64,000 bases of DNA from Myroides odoratimimus (lineage in GTDB: Bacteria > Bacteroidota > Bacteroidia > Flavobacteriales > Flavobacteriaceae): contig NZ_JACAKB010000020.1 of NCBI RefSeq assembly GCF_030326305.1, forward strand, positions 1-64,000. The letters run 5' to 3'. The position numbers and the translations under genes were made by a program. The stretch's first letter is position 1; every line of letters starts with the position of its first letter. This document shows positions 1 to 8,706 of this stretch, in pieces. The notes under the pieces are model-generated. The model was not told the origin of the DNA and searched no databases. It was given only the letters and a program-made list of their open reading frames with translations.

Positions 1-100
1 AATGCTCAAGATAAAGTAGAAGGGGCAGTAGATTCTATGAAAGAGACAGCTAGCAATGCTCAAGATAAAGTAGAAGGGGCAGTAGATTCTATGAAAGAGA
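1..100 (+). repeat. 54-bp tandem repeat within the LEA-like gene
   Basis: Two consecutive copies, 1-54 and 55-108, are identical over their first 46 bases at DNA level, including third codon positions. That indicates recent duplication or homogenisation rather than selection on protein alone. More copies may lie upstream of the window. Confidence 0.85.
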
Positions 101-372
101 TAGCTCAAGAAGCTAAGGAGAGAACAAGCGATTTTTTAGGTAATATGTGGGATAAAGCAAAAGGTTTAGTAGAAGATGTTGCAGAGGAAATTAAAGAGTT
201 ATCTCATAATACTAAAGATGAAGCTACTAAGGTATCAGATAAAATCTCTGATGTAGTAAGTGATACAAAAGATGCTGTTCAAGAAACAAGTAAAAATGTA
301 TCAGAAAAGATAGAATCAGTTGGTAATCAAACTCAATCTAACTTACAGAATACTTCTGAAGATTTTAAATAA
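1..372 (+). CDS. LEA/YtxH-like amphipathic repeat protein, 5' end outside window
   Basis: The frame is open from base 1 to the TAA at 370-372, so this is the C-terminal 123 residues of a longer protein. An ATG at 37 lies inside a repeat unit and is unlikely to be the real start. The segment is rich in Lys, Glu, Asp, Ala and Ser, with no aromatic core, and reads as continuous amphipathic helix, as in LEA group 3/4 or the C-terminal part of YtxH-like stress proteins. Bases 1-46 and 55-100 are identical, giving an 18-residue tandem unit beginning NAQDKVEGAVDSMKE. Such proteins are usually hydrophilic stress protectants; no enzymatic motif is visible. A strong terminator follows. The family call is by composition only. 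Confidence 0.6.
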   Translation, partial: NAQDKVEGAVDSMKETASNAQDKVEGAVDSMKEIAQEAKERTSDFLGNMWDKAKGLVEDVAEEIKELSHNTKDEATKVSDKISDVVSDTKDAVQETSKNVSEKIESVGNQTQSNLQNTSEDFK

Positions 373-404
373 GACAATAGCGTCTTAAATTTATTTAAGT
401 ATAG

Positions 405-445
405 AAAGGGGCTGTCTCATAGCAAAATGAGACAGCCCCTTTTTT
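405..445 (+). terminator. Rho-independent terminator of LEA-like gene
   Basis: A perfect 13-bp stem pairs 408-420 (GGGGCTGTCTCAT) with 427-439. The loop is 6 nt and a run of T follows, about 35 bp after the stop codon. Confidence 0.9.
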
Positions 446-552
446 ACTTAGGACGCTATTGAGTAAATATGTGTAAAAATAAATATTGTGATTTTTGTTT
501 TTCATCTCTTTATTGAAATAGCATAAATAATAGTACATCTTTTTTTTTCGTC

Positions 553-693
553 CTATCCTCTTTCAATAAACTGATCAGCACTTTCTGGATTGACAAAATC
601 AAGTTTGATTGTGATATTTGTGGCCAGGTTGATTACGTTTTTGAATTTCTTGCGAGTTTCTGTAGCAGCTTTGTTTGAGATAGGGATAATAAA
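553..693 (-). pseudogene. Coding-like fragment of unknown gene
   Basis: On the minus strand a 46-codon frame without a start ends at a TAG (553-555). It has normal protein-like composition and includes the peptides KKFKNVINLATNITIKLDF and VNPESADQFIERG. Such composition is unusual in the AT-rich spacers here, so it may be the 3' end of a decayed gene. I do not recognise the family. The rest of 446-775 holds nothing I can support, except the start region of the following Crp/Fnr gene. Confidence 0.25.
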
Positions 694-775
694 TTATCCT
701 TAATGGAGTAGATAAGTGATTTATTGCTCTAAAAATAAAATTAGGTTCTGTACCTTGCTTGTATTTTAGAAGTAT

Positions 776-1363
776 ATGGAGATGCAAAACAAACTTATAG
801 ATTATATCAAGACCTATACACCACTTACTCTTCAAGAACAGAAATATCTGATATCCCATATTGTTTATAGAAGTTATGCTAAACAAGAGATCTTATTTCA
901 AGAAGGAAATGTATCTAACGAAATCTATTTTGTGACTAAAGGTTGTGTTAGGCTGTATTATAAGGTTGATGAAATAGATAAGACGGGATTCTTCTACACT
1001 GAAGGACAGTTTATCTGTGCGGGTGAGAGTTTTACATATAAAGTAAAGGCTAGTGAGAATTATCAAGTATTAGAAGACACAGAGTTATGTGTATTAACTA
1101 GAGAAAATATCGAATCGCTATTAAAGTTGTCTCCCGTATTTGAGATTATCGCTCGTATCGCTGTAGAGAATGAATTATTAACAGCACAGCGTATTATTCG
1201 CTCTTTTGTTACCCAATCTGCCGAAGAACGTTATAAAGAACTATTAGTTCATCAGGGAGAACTTTTCTTACGTGTACCCCAGCAGTATATCGCTACCTTT
1301 TTAGGGGTATCACCAGAGACCTTGAGTAGAATCAAAGCTAGAGTTTTAACCCAGATTAAGTGA
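776..1363 (+). CDS. Crp/Fnr-family transcriptional regulator
   Basis: This 195-residue protein has an N-terminal cyclic-nucleotide-binding-like beta-roll (about 25-120, with QEILFQEGNVSNEIYFVTKG) and a C-terminal helix-turn-helix (about 165-190, IATFLGVSPETLSRIKA). No cysteine cluster typical of Fe-S Fnr is present, so the effector is unknown. It is similar in layout to the second Crp/Fnr gene at 40353. The last codons and the stop (from about base 1343) lie inside the terminal inverted repeat of a repeat element, so the C-terminal residues VLTQIK may be element-derived. A Fnr-type palindrome is found 158 bp downstream, in front of the next gene. ATG 776 is chosen; ATG 782 is an alternative. 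Confidence 0.88.
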   Translation: MEMQNKLIDYIKTYTPLTLQEQKYLISHIVYRSYAKQEILFQEGNVSNEIYFVTKGCVRLYYKVDEIDKTGFFYTEGQFICAGESFTYKVKASENYQVLEDTELCVLTRENIESLLKLSPVFEIIARIAVENELLTAQRIIRSFVTQSAEERYKELLVHQGELFLRVPQQYIATFLGVSPETLSRIKARVLTQIK

Positions 1364-1509
1364 TAGAGATATAAACGAAAAGTAATTATACAAAATAGGA
1401 TTGAATTAGTGATATAAGTATACTGTAGTATGTTTTTTAGAGTTAATGAAACAGATATGAAGTAGAAATGTTTTGAAGTATTTGGTTAATGCTTAATCTG
1501 GATTAAAAG
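1343..1509 (+). repeat. TIR-flanked intergenic element, copy A
   Basis: This is a 167-bp element bounded by inverted repeats TTTTAACCCAGATTAAG (1343-1359) and CTTAATCTGGATTAAAA (1492-1508). It shares internal blocks with the copies at 40930, 42540 and (inverted) 15952: ACGAAAAGTAATTATACAAA near 1375, a central AGTATACTGTAGTATG, and an AAGTAGAA block near 1460. The left terminus overlaps the end of the Crp/Fnr gene. No ORF lies inside. Confidence 0.8.
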
Positions 1510-1520
1510 TAATTTTTTTC

Positions 1521-1565
1521 TTGACGATAGTCAAGAGCTTTTTTGGGTTTAGTTATGCAACTTTG
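1521..1565 (+). promoter_or_regulatory. Crp/Fnr-type box with -7 element upstream of SDR gene
   Basis: The perfect palindrome TTGACGATAGTCAA (1521-1534) is followed by CAACTTTG ending at 1565, which resembles the Bacteroidota -7 box TAnnTTTG. The centre-to-TTTG distance is 37.5 bases, one base more than at the four sister sites. The SDR start codon lies 29 bases further on. Confidence 0.6.
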
Positions 1566-1593
1566 TGTAGAGAAATAAAAACAGCAAAGTAAG

Positions 1594-2457
1594 ATGACCA
1601 AAAGAGTTTTAGTAGCAGGAGCAACAGGATATTTAGGCGGTGAATTAGTGAAGGAACTAAAAGCAAGAGGATATTGGGTAAGAGCTTTAATCCGCAACTC
1701 TTCACAACGCGATAAAGTCGCCCTAGCTGATGAGGTATTTATCGGAGAAATAACAACATCTCAAAGCATAAAAGGAGTTACACATACAATAGACTATGTA
1801 TTTTCTACCATAGGAATCACCCGTCAGAAAGAGGGAATGACTTATATGGATGTCGATTATCAAGGAAATTTAAATCTATTACACGAGGCGTGTATCACTG
1901 ATGTAGAACGCTTTTTATATGTATCTGCCATCAATGGAGATAAACTACGTCATTTAAAGATATTCCAGGCAAAGGAAGGTTTTGTGGATAAACTTAAAGA
2001 ATCAGGTATAGACTATAGAGTAATTCGGCCTAATGGTTTTTTTTCAGATATGCGCGATTTCTTAGAGATGGCTAAGTCAGGTAGAGTTTACTTATTTGGT
2101 AAAGGGGATAAGAAGCTCAACCCTATTGATGGACGTGATCTGGCTAAGGTCTGCATTGACAAGATGCAAGGGACTCAAAGAGAGTCTAGCGTAGGAGGTC
2201 CTGATATAGTAAGTCATAGAGAATTGGCCTTATTGGCCTTAAATGCATGGGGTAAGAAAGAAAAGATTATCTATATTCCTGATTGTATACGAGTATGTAT
2301 TATTAAGCTATTGCGTCTATTTACCTCTTCTAAGACTTATGGACCTTATGAATTCTTCCTAACAGCTATGAAAGAGGATAATATTGCTCCTTGTTATGGA
2401 GAGCATCGTTTGAAAGATTTCTTTAATCAAGAAGGTGTAGTTCATAGAAAGAATTAA
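1594..2457 (+). CDS. Atypical SDR / NmrA-like NAD(P)-binding protein
   Basis: A Rossmann nucleotide-binding motif, VAGATGYLGG, sits at residues 7-16, followed by the usual beta-alpha repeats and RVIRPNGFFSDM near 150. There is no classical YxxxK catalytic pair, which places this 287-residue protein among the atypical SDRs of the NmrA/UOG-1 type. Some of these act as sensors or assembly factors rather than dehydrogenases. It stands alone between a Crp/Fnr gene and a converging efflux operon. The Fnr-type palindrome in front suggests control by oxygen or nitrosative signals. The substrate cannot be told from the sequence. Confidence 0.8.
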   Translation: MTKRVLVAGATGYLGGELVKELKARGYWVRALIRNSSQRDKVALADEVFIGEITTSQSIKGVTHTIDYVFSTIGITRQKEGMTYMDVDYQGNLNLLHEACITDVERFLYVSAINGDKLRHLKIFQAKEGFVDKLKESGIDYRVIRPNGFFSDMRDFLEMAKSGRVYLFGKGDKKLNPIDGRDLAKVCIDKMQGTQRESSVGGPDIVSHRELALLALNAWGKKEKIIYIPDCIRVCIIKLLRLFTSSKTYGPYEFFLTAMKEDNIAPCYGEHRLKDFFNQEGVVHRKN

Positions 2458-2501
2458 AAATTAGGAGTTAGAAATTGTTTGCCCCTTGGTTTAAATTAAA
2501 A

Positions 2502-2549
2502 GAATCTCTAGTTCTTTGTTCTTTAAAAGAAGCAGTGTACTAGAGATTC
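2502..2549. terminator. Hairpin between converging genes
   Basis: A perfect 11-bp stem pairs 2502-2512 (GAATCTCTAGT) with 2539-2549, with a second small pairing in the loop. There is no clear T-run on either side. The position between two converging genes suggests a bidirectional terminator. Confidence 0.5.
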
Positions 2550-2561
2550 AAAAGTACAAAT

Positions 2562-4142
2562 CTATATATTGTTAGGGAGTTGATTCTCGATACTCTCTTT
2601 ATCTTTTTTGCTCATCATAAGATTACCTAGTTTATTGATATATACACGAGTTTTCAGTGTGCGTATTCTACCGTAGTGGTGGAATAATACATATAATAAT
2701 ACACCTATACCCGCGATATTTATATACCCATATACTGTCTTGGTGGCAGCGAGTACCCCGTTTAGTTGGACAAGGGATAGATTAATACCAGACCCTGACC
2801 TTAATAACATGGCATCGTCTAGGTATACGGCTAAGTTGTTTAGACTCTGTATTTGGAACTGGTATTGTGTCCAGCTGTATAATGCACTAAAGATCCCTAC
2901 AGCGATAAATGTACGCCATAGAATAGCAAACCCGATCAGTCCTAACATACTAGCTAAGTCTAACTTATCTAAGGTGTAATACCAAGTGGTGACAAAGATG
3001 ACTCCCATTCCATATCCTTTAAAGAACATTGGTAGATACCACATCGAATAGCTGAACTCTGTTGCCATAGCAAGGTACATCATCACACTGTACATAAGAA
3101 ATGCAGAGAATCCTGAGAAGACTAGAATGCGTATAGGGATTTCGTTTTTATACCAATAATAACAGACAACTGCCGCAGTAATAAGCCCGGGAATCAGTAA
3201 GAGATTTAGGGAGGCATTGGTCATGGGATTATATCCTAATATACCTACGGCAAAGATATTTTGTATCGTAGCGGTGGCAAGGTACATTCCTAAACACAAT
3301 AACATAATCGTTCCGTGTCTTACATTGTTCTTCTTAAAGGCATTTAGAGGTAAGAATGGTCTTCTAATTAACTGCTGGCGAATGACAAAAATAAATAAGA
3401 GAATACAAAATAATAATAAGGCATATCTTATGATCTCTGAGTCAAACCAAGCTTGTTGTTTTCCAAAAGCTAGGATATAGGCTAAGGTCATGAATGTCAC
3501 ATTGAATAAAAGGATGCTAATCCAGTCAATGTAAATAAAAGGAACCTTGCGCATAAAGCGTTGGTTATGCTGAAATATAATGCAAATCAATGCTGCTCCA
3601 AAGCACATAATAGCTAGGTTCATATAGCTAATTTGCCAGCTGAATATAAAGCTTACTTTCGCTACAAAATAACCTGATAATTGGGTGATAACTAATAGGG
3701 CAGAGTAGTAGATACTGTAAAATATTCCTCTGTTACCTCCTACACTTAAGAGCATCATAAGGGGTAATACTACTTCCATCATTCCCATCATTTTAAATAC
3801 TCCTATTAGATAAGAACAGGCGATAATGATATAGGGTTGATGTGTGGTAGATTGTACCAAATATAATAAACCACATATAGTGAGTGAGGTTACAAGAAGT
3901 TCTTTTGTTCTGAATCGGGCTTTGATCCTAACAATAAGAGGCATGACCGTACCTAGACCTATGGCATAGGCATAGTTAGCCCATAGGTAGTACTCTGTCA
4001 TCGAGCCAGTACTACCCACGATATTGGTTATATTAGTGGTATATATTCCACTAATACTACAGAACACAGCTGCTATGATTACAATGAGTAATAGCATGAC
4101 TGGTTTTGGTACCCAAGAGTGAAATAATCCTTTGTTATACAT
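2562..4142 (-). CDS. MFS efflux permease (EmrB/DHA2-like)
   Basis: This 526-residue hydrophobic protein has about 14 membrane segments, the size and topology of the DHA2 (EmrB/QacA) drug:H+ antiporters. The frame is open 35 codons further upstream, but that part is a polar, low-complexity translation of T-rich spacer, so I start at the Met of MYNKGLFHSWVPKP. It is the last gene of a minus-strand operon after AraC, TolC-like and HlyD-like genes, so it should be the inner-membrane pump of a tripartite system. The substrate is unknown. Confidence 0.85.
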   Translation of the reverse strand: MYNKGLFHSWVPKPVMLLLIVIIAAVFCSISGIYTTNITNIVGSTGSMTEYYLWANYAYAIGLGTVMPLIVRIKARFRTKELLVTSLTICGLLYLVQSTTHQPYIIIACSYLIGVFKMMGMMEVVLPLMMLLSVGGNRGIFYSIYYSALLVITQLSGYFVAKVSFIFSWQISYMNLAIMCFGAALICIIFQHNQRFMRKVPFIYIDWISILLFNVTFMTLAYILAFGKQQAWFDSEIIRYALLLFCILLFIFVIRQQLIRRPFLPLNAFKKNNVRHGTIMLLCLGMYLATATIQNIFAVGILGYNPMTNASLNLLLIPGLITAAVVCYYWYKNEIPIRILVFSGFSAFLMYSVMMYLAMATEFSYSMWYLPMFFKGYGMGVIFVTTWYYTLDKLDLASMLGLIGFAILWRTFIAVGIFSALYSWTQYQFQIQSLNNLAVYLDDAMLLRSGSGINLSLVQLNGVLAATKTVYGYINIAGIGVLLYVLFHHYGRIRTLKTRVYINKLGNLMMSKKDKESIENQLPNNI

Positions 4143-4264
4143 GTTTGTTTTTTTGTGAAATCGTGAAATCGTTTTTTTTGTGAGTTTGTGATTTTGTTTG
4201 AAAGACAATTTCACTATTAAAGTTGAGTAAAGACTGTTAACTGTCAACTGTCCACCGTTAACTC

Positions 4265-5383
4265 TTAATTAGCCAGCTGTATATTCATATTCATTCCCGC
4301 TTTAAGGTTAGCGATGTTTTCTATATCATTCGTATCTGTAAATTCGATACGTACAGGGATACGCTGTTGTACCTTGACGAAGTTACCAGTTGAGTTATCC
4401 GTAGGCATACTAGAATATCTAGAACCAGTAGCTGCAGAGATAGCCGTTACTTTTCCTTGAAAGCGTATTCCTTTTACAGCATCAGCTCTCATGTCGATAA
4501 TACTACCTATTTGGATATTGTTCATTTGAGATTCTAAAAAGTTGGCTGTTACCCATTTCTCATTATCTTTTACGATAGTAGTAATTTGCTGGCTAGGTGA
4601 GAGTAGTTGTCCTTCACTGATTAGTCTTCGTCCCATCACTCCGTCATAAGGAGCTGTAATTACTGTGTATGATAGATTTAGTTTAGCCATATCTAACATC
4701 GCTTTTGTACGTTTGATATCTGCTTCATTCAGGGCAAGACGTGTTTCTATCTCTGATACTGAAAGTTTGGTTGTGTTTTGTTGTTTTATTAAACTTTCAT
4801 AAGCAGATTTAGCAGCTTGGTACTCTGTTTTTACTTGATCATATTGTTGTTGGGTAACAGCCTCAGCTTGTAGTAAATTCTCATATCTTTTGTTGTTTTG
4901 TTCAGCGTTCCACAATCTTGCTTTTGCACCTTCAATATTAGAGCTAAATACCCCGATATTATTTGATGCTGTATGTATAGAGGAGCTAGTTACTTTCTTA
5001 GCAGCTAATGCGCTTAGATAAGCTGCTTCGGCTTGTTCTACTTGCGTTAAGATTTCTCTGTTGTCTAGGATAATAAGTGTATCGCCTTTTTTGACTTGTT
5101 GGTGCTCTATGAATCTGATTTCTTTAATATAAGCAGATACACGGGTATTAATAGGGTTAATGAACTCTTCTACCTGTGCTGATTCTGTGTAATCTCTATC
5201 GTTGATGTGAAAGTATTTAGTCAATAACCAGAAGAATGCGATTCCTATTACCGCAAATGTTAGGGTGTTGACTAAGAGTATCTTTGTTTTCTTCTTTTTT
5301 TCTTTTTTAGCTTTATCCTCTACAATTTGCTCTACTGGAGCTTGAACTGGTTGTTCAGTAGTTGTATTTTCTTTATTTTCCAT
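4265..5383 (-). CDS. HlyD/EmrA-family membrane fusion protein
   Basis: This 372-residue periplasmic adaptor has a charged N-terminal cytosolic part (1-33), one membrane helix (about 34-54, TLTFAVIGIAFFWLL), a lipoyl half-motif (about 75-115), a long Gln/Ala-rich coiled-coil hairpin (about 115-235), then the second lipoyl half (VITAPYDGVMGRRL) and a beta-barrel domain. It links the MFS pump at 2562 with the TolC-like channel at 5545. The order channel, adaptor, pump on one strand supports a single efflux operon. Confidence 0.92.
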   Translation of the reverse strand: MENKENTTTEQPVQAPVEQIVEDKAKKEKKKKTKILLVNTLTFAVIGIAFFWLLTKYFHINDRDYTESAQVEEFINPINTRVSAYIKEIRFIEHQQVKKGDTLIILDNREILTQVEQAEAAYLSALAAKKVTSSSIHTASNNIGVFSSNIEGAKARLWNAEQNNKRYENLLQAEAVTQQQYDQVKTEYQAAKSAYESLIKQQNTTKLSVSEIETRLALNEADIKRTKAMLDMAKLNLSYTVITAPYDGVMGRRLISEGQLLSPSQQITTIVKDNEKWVTANFLESQMNNIQIGSIIDMRADAVKGIRFQGKVTAISAATGSRYSSMPTDNSTGNFVKVQQRIPVRIEFTDTNDIENIANLKAGMNMNIQLAN

Positions 5384-5544
5384 TGCTTGTTTTGTTTTTT
5401 TGTAAAATCGTGAAGTCGTGATTTTGTTGTTGTCTCTATGCCCTGTCTTTTAGATAGGAATTAAACACAATCTATATCGCGTCATATTAGTACATTATGG
5501 CGTAGCTAAACATTCCTAATTCTTAATTAAATGTCCTGCGGGCA

Positions 5545-6864
5545 TTAAAGTGTCCCTGTTGACTTTAATAAATTGTAGTATTGGTATAATACGTTTATTT
5601 CAGCATTGGCGTACTGAAGTTCGGCTTCTAATTTTGCATTAGTGGCATCTGTCATTTCAGCTTGTATAGCCAATTGGTTTAGGTATTTAGCCTCTATGAT
5701 TTTGTAATTCTCTTGTGCGAGTTGCTGACTTTTCTTTAGCAGATTAGCGTTTTGTATAGCCTCATCATATTTGGTATAAGCTGCATTGACTCCCATCTCT
5801 AATTGTTGTTGTACTAGGGTGAATGTTTCTTCAGCTTTGTCTTTTTGAAGCTTCTCTAGTTTGACTTTTTTGGGCGTCTTGTATAAGTTGTCAATATTAT
5901 AAGTTAGTGATACCCCTACTTGCCAAGCGTTAGAATACATATCCATCACAGGATTAGTTGTTGTGATCGGACGACTCATATTATACCCACCTACTGCAGC
6001 AAGAGCAGGATACTTATCTGTATTGGCAATCTCTATCTTTTTTTGTGCCGCTTCGACTCCTTTTTCTACTCTTTGTATCATAGGATGTTGCGTATAGGCT
6101 AGATCTAGATAATAGTTATAATCTCCTTCTAGTGGTCTGTGTACAAGAGCTTCATTAGGTGTTATTTTAGTTGAGATCGGCAGTCCTAGAGCAATCGCCA
6201 AATTATAGTTTAGAATCGATAGGTTATTATCTACACTTAACAGAGCTTGATCCATATTCTGAAGGACTAGTTCACCTCTGATTACTTCATTTCTAGTCAT
6301 CATTCCTTCCTTGTAGTAACGGTTGACATTCTCAAGGCGGATTTGGGCTAACCTTTTATTGTTTTGATAAACTTGCTCTTGATGAATTAGTTTATATACA
6401 TCTAGGTAGTTAGAAATAACTAAGAACTTAATGGCTTGTTGATCTTGTACAAGATCAAGAGAAGCAAGCTGTTCACCTATTTCAGCGAGTTCTATATTCT
6501 TATTAATCGCTCCCCCTTTAAATAGTAGTTCAGATGCCTGTACTGCATAGCTATTGCCAAAGTGAGGCATGTCTTTAGTCATGACTTTACTGAAATCTCG
6601 GTCTAATATAAGCGCATCTCCTATATAGGAAGCATTGGCAGTAAAGGCAAGATTAGGAAGGCGTTGTTGTTTAATTAATTGGGTTTGTTGCTGGCTAATG
6701 TTTTTGTTTAAAGCAGTGACTTTTAATTGTTGATGATTTTGCATCGCTAAGTTCACTGCTTGTTCTATACTAAGTGTTTGGTCGCTTACTTGGCTATATA
6801 TTGAAGTATATGAGAGTAGTAGTAAGCCTAATCCACAAAAGTATTTGTGAATATTTCTTTTCAT
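5545..6864 (-). CDS. TolC-family outer membrane efflux protein
   Basis: This 439-residue protein has a signal peptide (about 1-24, ending SIYSQ) and two OEP repeats with long helical stretches rich in Asn, Gln and Glu. It starts TLSIEQAVNLAMQNH, the typical N-terminal OEP motif. It should form the trimeric outer-membrane and periplasmic duct of the tripartite pump encoded downstream. It is the first structural gene after the AraC regulator, with a 90-bp gap. Confidence 0.92.
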   Translation of the reverse strand: MKRNIHKYFCGLGLLLLSYTSIYSQVSDQTLSIEQAVNLAMQNHQQLKVTALNKNISQQQTQLIKQQRLPNLAFTANASYIGDALILDRDFSKVMTKDMPHFGNSYAVQASELLFKGGAINKNIELAEIGEQLASLDLVQDQQAIKFLVISNYLDVYKLIHQEQVYQNNKRLAQIRLENVNRYYKEGMMTRNEVIRGELVLQNMDQALLSVDNNLSILNYNLAIALGLPISTKITPNEALVHRPLEGDYNYYLDLAYTQHPMIQRVEKGVEAAQKKIEIANTDKYPALAAVGGYNMSRPITTTNPVMDMYSNAWQVGVSLTYNIDNLYKTPKKVKLEKLQKDKAEETFTLVQQQLEMGVNAAYTKYDEAIQNANLLKKSQQLAQENYKIIEAKYLNQLAIQAEMTDATNAKLEAELQYANAEINVLYQYYNLLKSTGTL

Positions 6865-6955
6865 TTTATTTGTACTTTATGCCGACAAAGTTAGCTCAGT
6901 AGTACATGGTATAAAATGATTAAGAATATCAAAAAAGATGTTTAAAAGTATTATT

Positions 6956-7822
6956 CTATAACTTAAACATCTTTCTATACTGAGTTGGGCTGGTGCCTTG
7001 ATGTTTTTTAAAGAAGTGAGCGAAAGCATACTGATCACTAAATTGAAGTTTAGTGGCTAATTGTTTGATAGGCAAAGTAGTAGTGGATAACTGTGCTTTA
7101 GCTTCGTTAAATATAAACTCATTAATGATTTCTATAGGTGTTTTTCCAGAAGTTTCTTTGACGACTGTACTTAGGTGTCTAATAGAGAGTTGTAGTTTAT
7201 CTGCGTAGAACTGAACAGACTTGGTCTCTAGGTAATAATCAGAGACTAGCATCACGAATTTATATGTGATCTTTTGTTGTGAGGTCATTTGATTAATAGA
7301 ATCTTCACTTCTAGGCGTGGCTATACTTACTAGGTGGTAGAGGATGATATTAAAATAATTTTCTATAATGTATTGACCATACTCAATCTCGTGGAAGTGC
7401 TCCAGGTAATAACCTAGAGATTCTACATTGGTCCAGAAGATCTCTAGTTCTTGTTTGCTAATGTGGAAATTGCGTTGTAATTGTGTTTTTAAATCTCTAT
7501 ATACTTTTAATCGGTGAAGCTTAAAAGAAGCAGTTTCTAAGAAATTTCGATCATAGCTAAGTAGTCTCAGTTCTGCATCGGGACTTATCTCTAAGATTTC
7601 GTATACGTATTTGACATCAATAAGGAAGATAGAGTTCTCTATGATTTCAAATTCATTAATCTGTTCTCTTATTCTTAGTTTTCCTTTTTTGACGAATAGA
7701 AAGGAAGAACGAGTGGGTCTATAAGGATGCCCAAAGTTTGCATGATCAAAGATGTTTTGTTGATCGTATATCTGTACATGTATAAATGAAGAATTTGCTG
7801 TCTCTATATTTCCTTGAAGCAT
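6956..7822 (-). CDS. AraC-family regulator of the efflux operon
   Basis: This 288-residue protein has an N-terminal cupin-like sensing region and two helix-turn-helix motifs at about 195-285; the second includes KLQFSDQYAFAHFFKKH followed by GTSPTQYRK, the AraC signature. It sits immediately upstream of, and on the same strand as, the TolC/HlyD/MFS genes, so local control of efflux is the likely role. The inducer is unknown. Confidence 0.9.
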   Translation of the reverse strand: MLQGNIETANSSFIHVQIYDQQNIFDHANFGHPYRPTRSSFLFVKKGKLRIREQINEFEIIENSIFLIDVKYVYEILEISPDAELRLLSYDRNFLETASFKLHRLKVYRDLKTQLQRNFHISKQELEIFWTNVESLGYYLEHFHEIEYGQYIIENYFNIILYHLVSIATPRSEDSINQMTSQQKITYKFVMLVSDYYLETKSVQFYADKLQLSIRHLSTVVKETSGKTPIEIINEFIFNEAKAQLSTTTLPIKQLATKLQFSDQYAFAHFFKKHQGTSPTQYRKMFKL

Positions 7823-7999
7823 AAGGATGGTTTTATAGGTGCAAGATAGGGAAAAAATAGGGAGTATAAGCTTTATATGTAAGCAGAATATTTGCTTATT
7901 TGGTGTGATATTTTTGTTGAAAGAAGCAATCTGAGTAGGAATATTTTCGGGATATGGAGTTATAGAGGGAAGGGGGGTAATTTAGTATTTATATTATAA

Positions 8000-8183
8000 C
8001 TTCTTTATAAATACACAAATACTATATCGGATAGCCGAGTTAAAGATGTTATTAAAAAACAAGTAAAGTTTGTTGATAGTAGCACCATAAGTCTATTTAA
8101 AAGAAATATTAAGTTGTAAATCAAAAGACGGGAAATCAAAGGCAGGTGTAAAAGTTCACTCAGTAATTAATCTAATGTTTTAG
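8000..8183 (+). pseudogene. IS4-type transposase remnant
   Basis: The reading frame from about 8000 gives LYKYTNTISDSRVKD, then KFVDSSTISLFK. After one frameshift near 8110 it gives KSKAGVKVHSVINLM, ending at a stop. The order DSSTISLF followed by KxGxKxHxxIN is the DDE core of IS4-type transposases as I know the family. Only about 60 codons remain and no ends or target duplications are visible, so this is a dead fragment. The rest of 7823-8400 is AT-rich spacer. Confidence 0.6.
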
Positions 8184-8417
8184 AAACTTATTTCATTTAA
8201 AAAACAACAAAAAATTAAGCTAAATTTTATTTCTTTTTTTATTGTATTTGGATTAAAAAAATGTAAAAAATTATGTGTTACTATTAATAAGGTTAAAGTA
8301 CTATTTTTAGTTTATAGAATTAAGGTTATTGTATTTTGTGAAGAAAAGTAAAAGTATGAAATATTGGTTTTATTTTAAGGATATCTCATTAATATATGAG
8401 GTAATGTGTGATTTTTT

Positions 8418-8462
8418 CATGATTTATGTCATGTTGACAAGAAAATTGCTGTTATATATTTG
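8418..8462 (+). promoter_or_regulatory. Fnr-like palindrome with TATATTTG promoter
   Basis: CATGATTTATGTCATG (8418-8433) has perfect 5-bp arms and shares TTATGTCA with the box at 39134. A TATATTTG box ends at 8462. The centre-to-TTTG-end distance is 36.5 bases, identical to the sites at 37223, 39134 and 39394. It would transcribe the broken mini-lipoprotein region and perhaps the lipoprotein gene at 8707. Confidence 0.6.
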
Positions 8463-8545
8463 TCTCGAAAAAGTAAAAGATAAGGTAACAATGTCGGAGT
8501 TGCCTAGTATTTAAAAACGATCTTTTTTAGTCTGTTTTTTATTAT

Positions 8546-8669
8546 GTAAACTTAATTGTGTTTATTTTATTTACAGTGATGTTATATAGCTGTAAAACGT
8601 CGAAAAGGGGAATGCAAGGCAGTTGATGTATTAATACCTCCAGAGGGAGAGGAGGTGTACACGGATTAA
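8546..8669 (+). pseudogene. Frameshifted mini-lipoprotein gene
   Basis: One frame reads NLIVFILFTVMLYSCKTSK, a lipoprotein signal with lipobox LYSC, and stops at 8624. The overlapping next frame continues AVDVLIPPEGEEVYTD and stops at 8669. A single extra base in the AAAAGGGG tract at 8603-8610 would join them into a polypeptide of about 40 residues. No ATG is in frame upstream; GTG 8558 is possible. I infer a small lipoprotein that has decayed or suffered a homopolymer error. No family is recognised. Confidence 0.4.
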
Positions 8670-8706
8670 AAAAGATTATTATTAATTTTTTTTAATTATT
8701 TACATT

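Noticed and set aside
599-886. 95-codon minus-strand frame
   Set aside because: It overlaps the start of the Crp/Fnr gene and reads a different frame from the coding-like fragment at 553-693; composition is not protein-like.
8329-8514. 61-codon plus-strand frame as a gene
   Set aside because: It starts at a TTG, has AT-driven composition (Phe, Tyr, Lys, Ile) and overlaps the Fnr-type promoter at 8418-8462.
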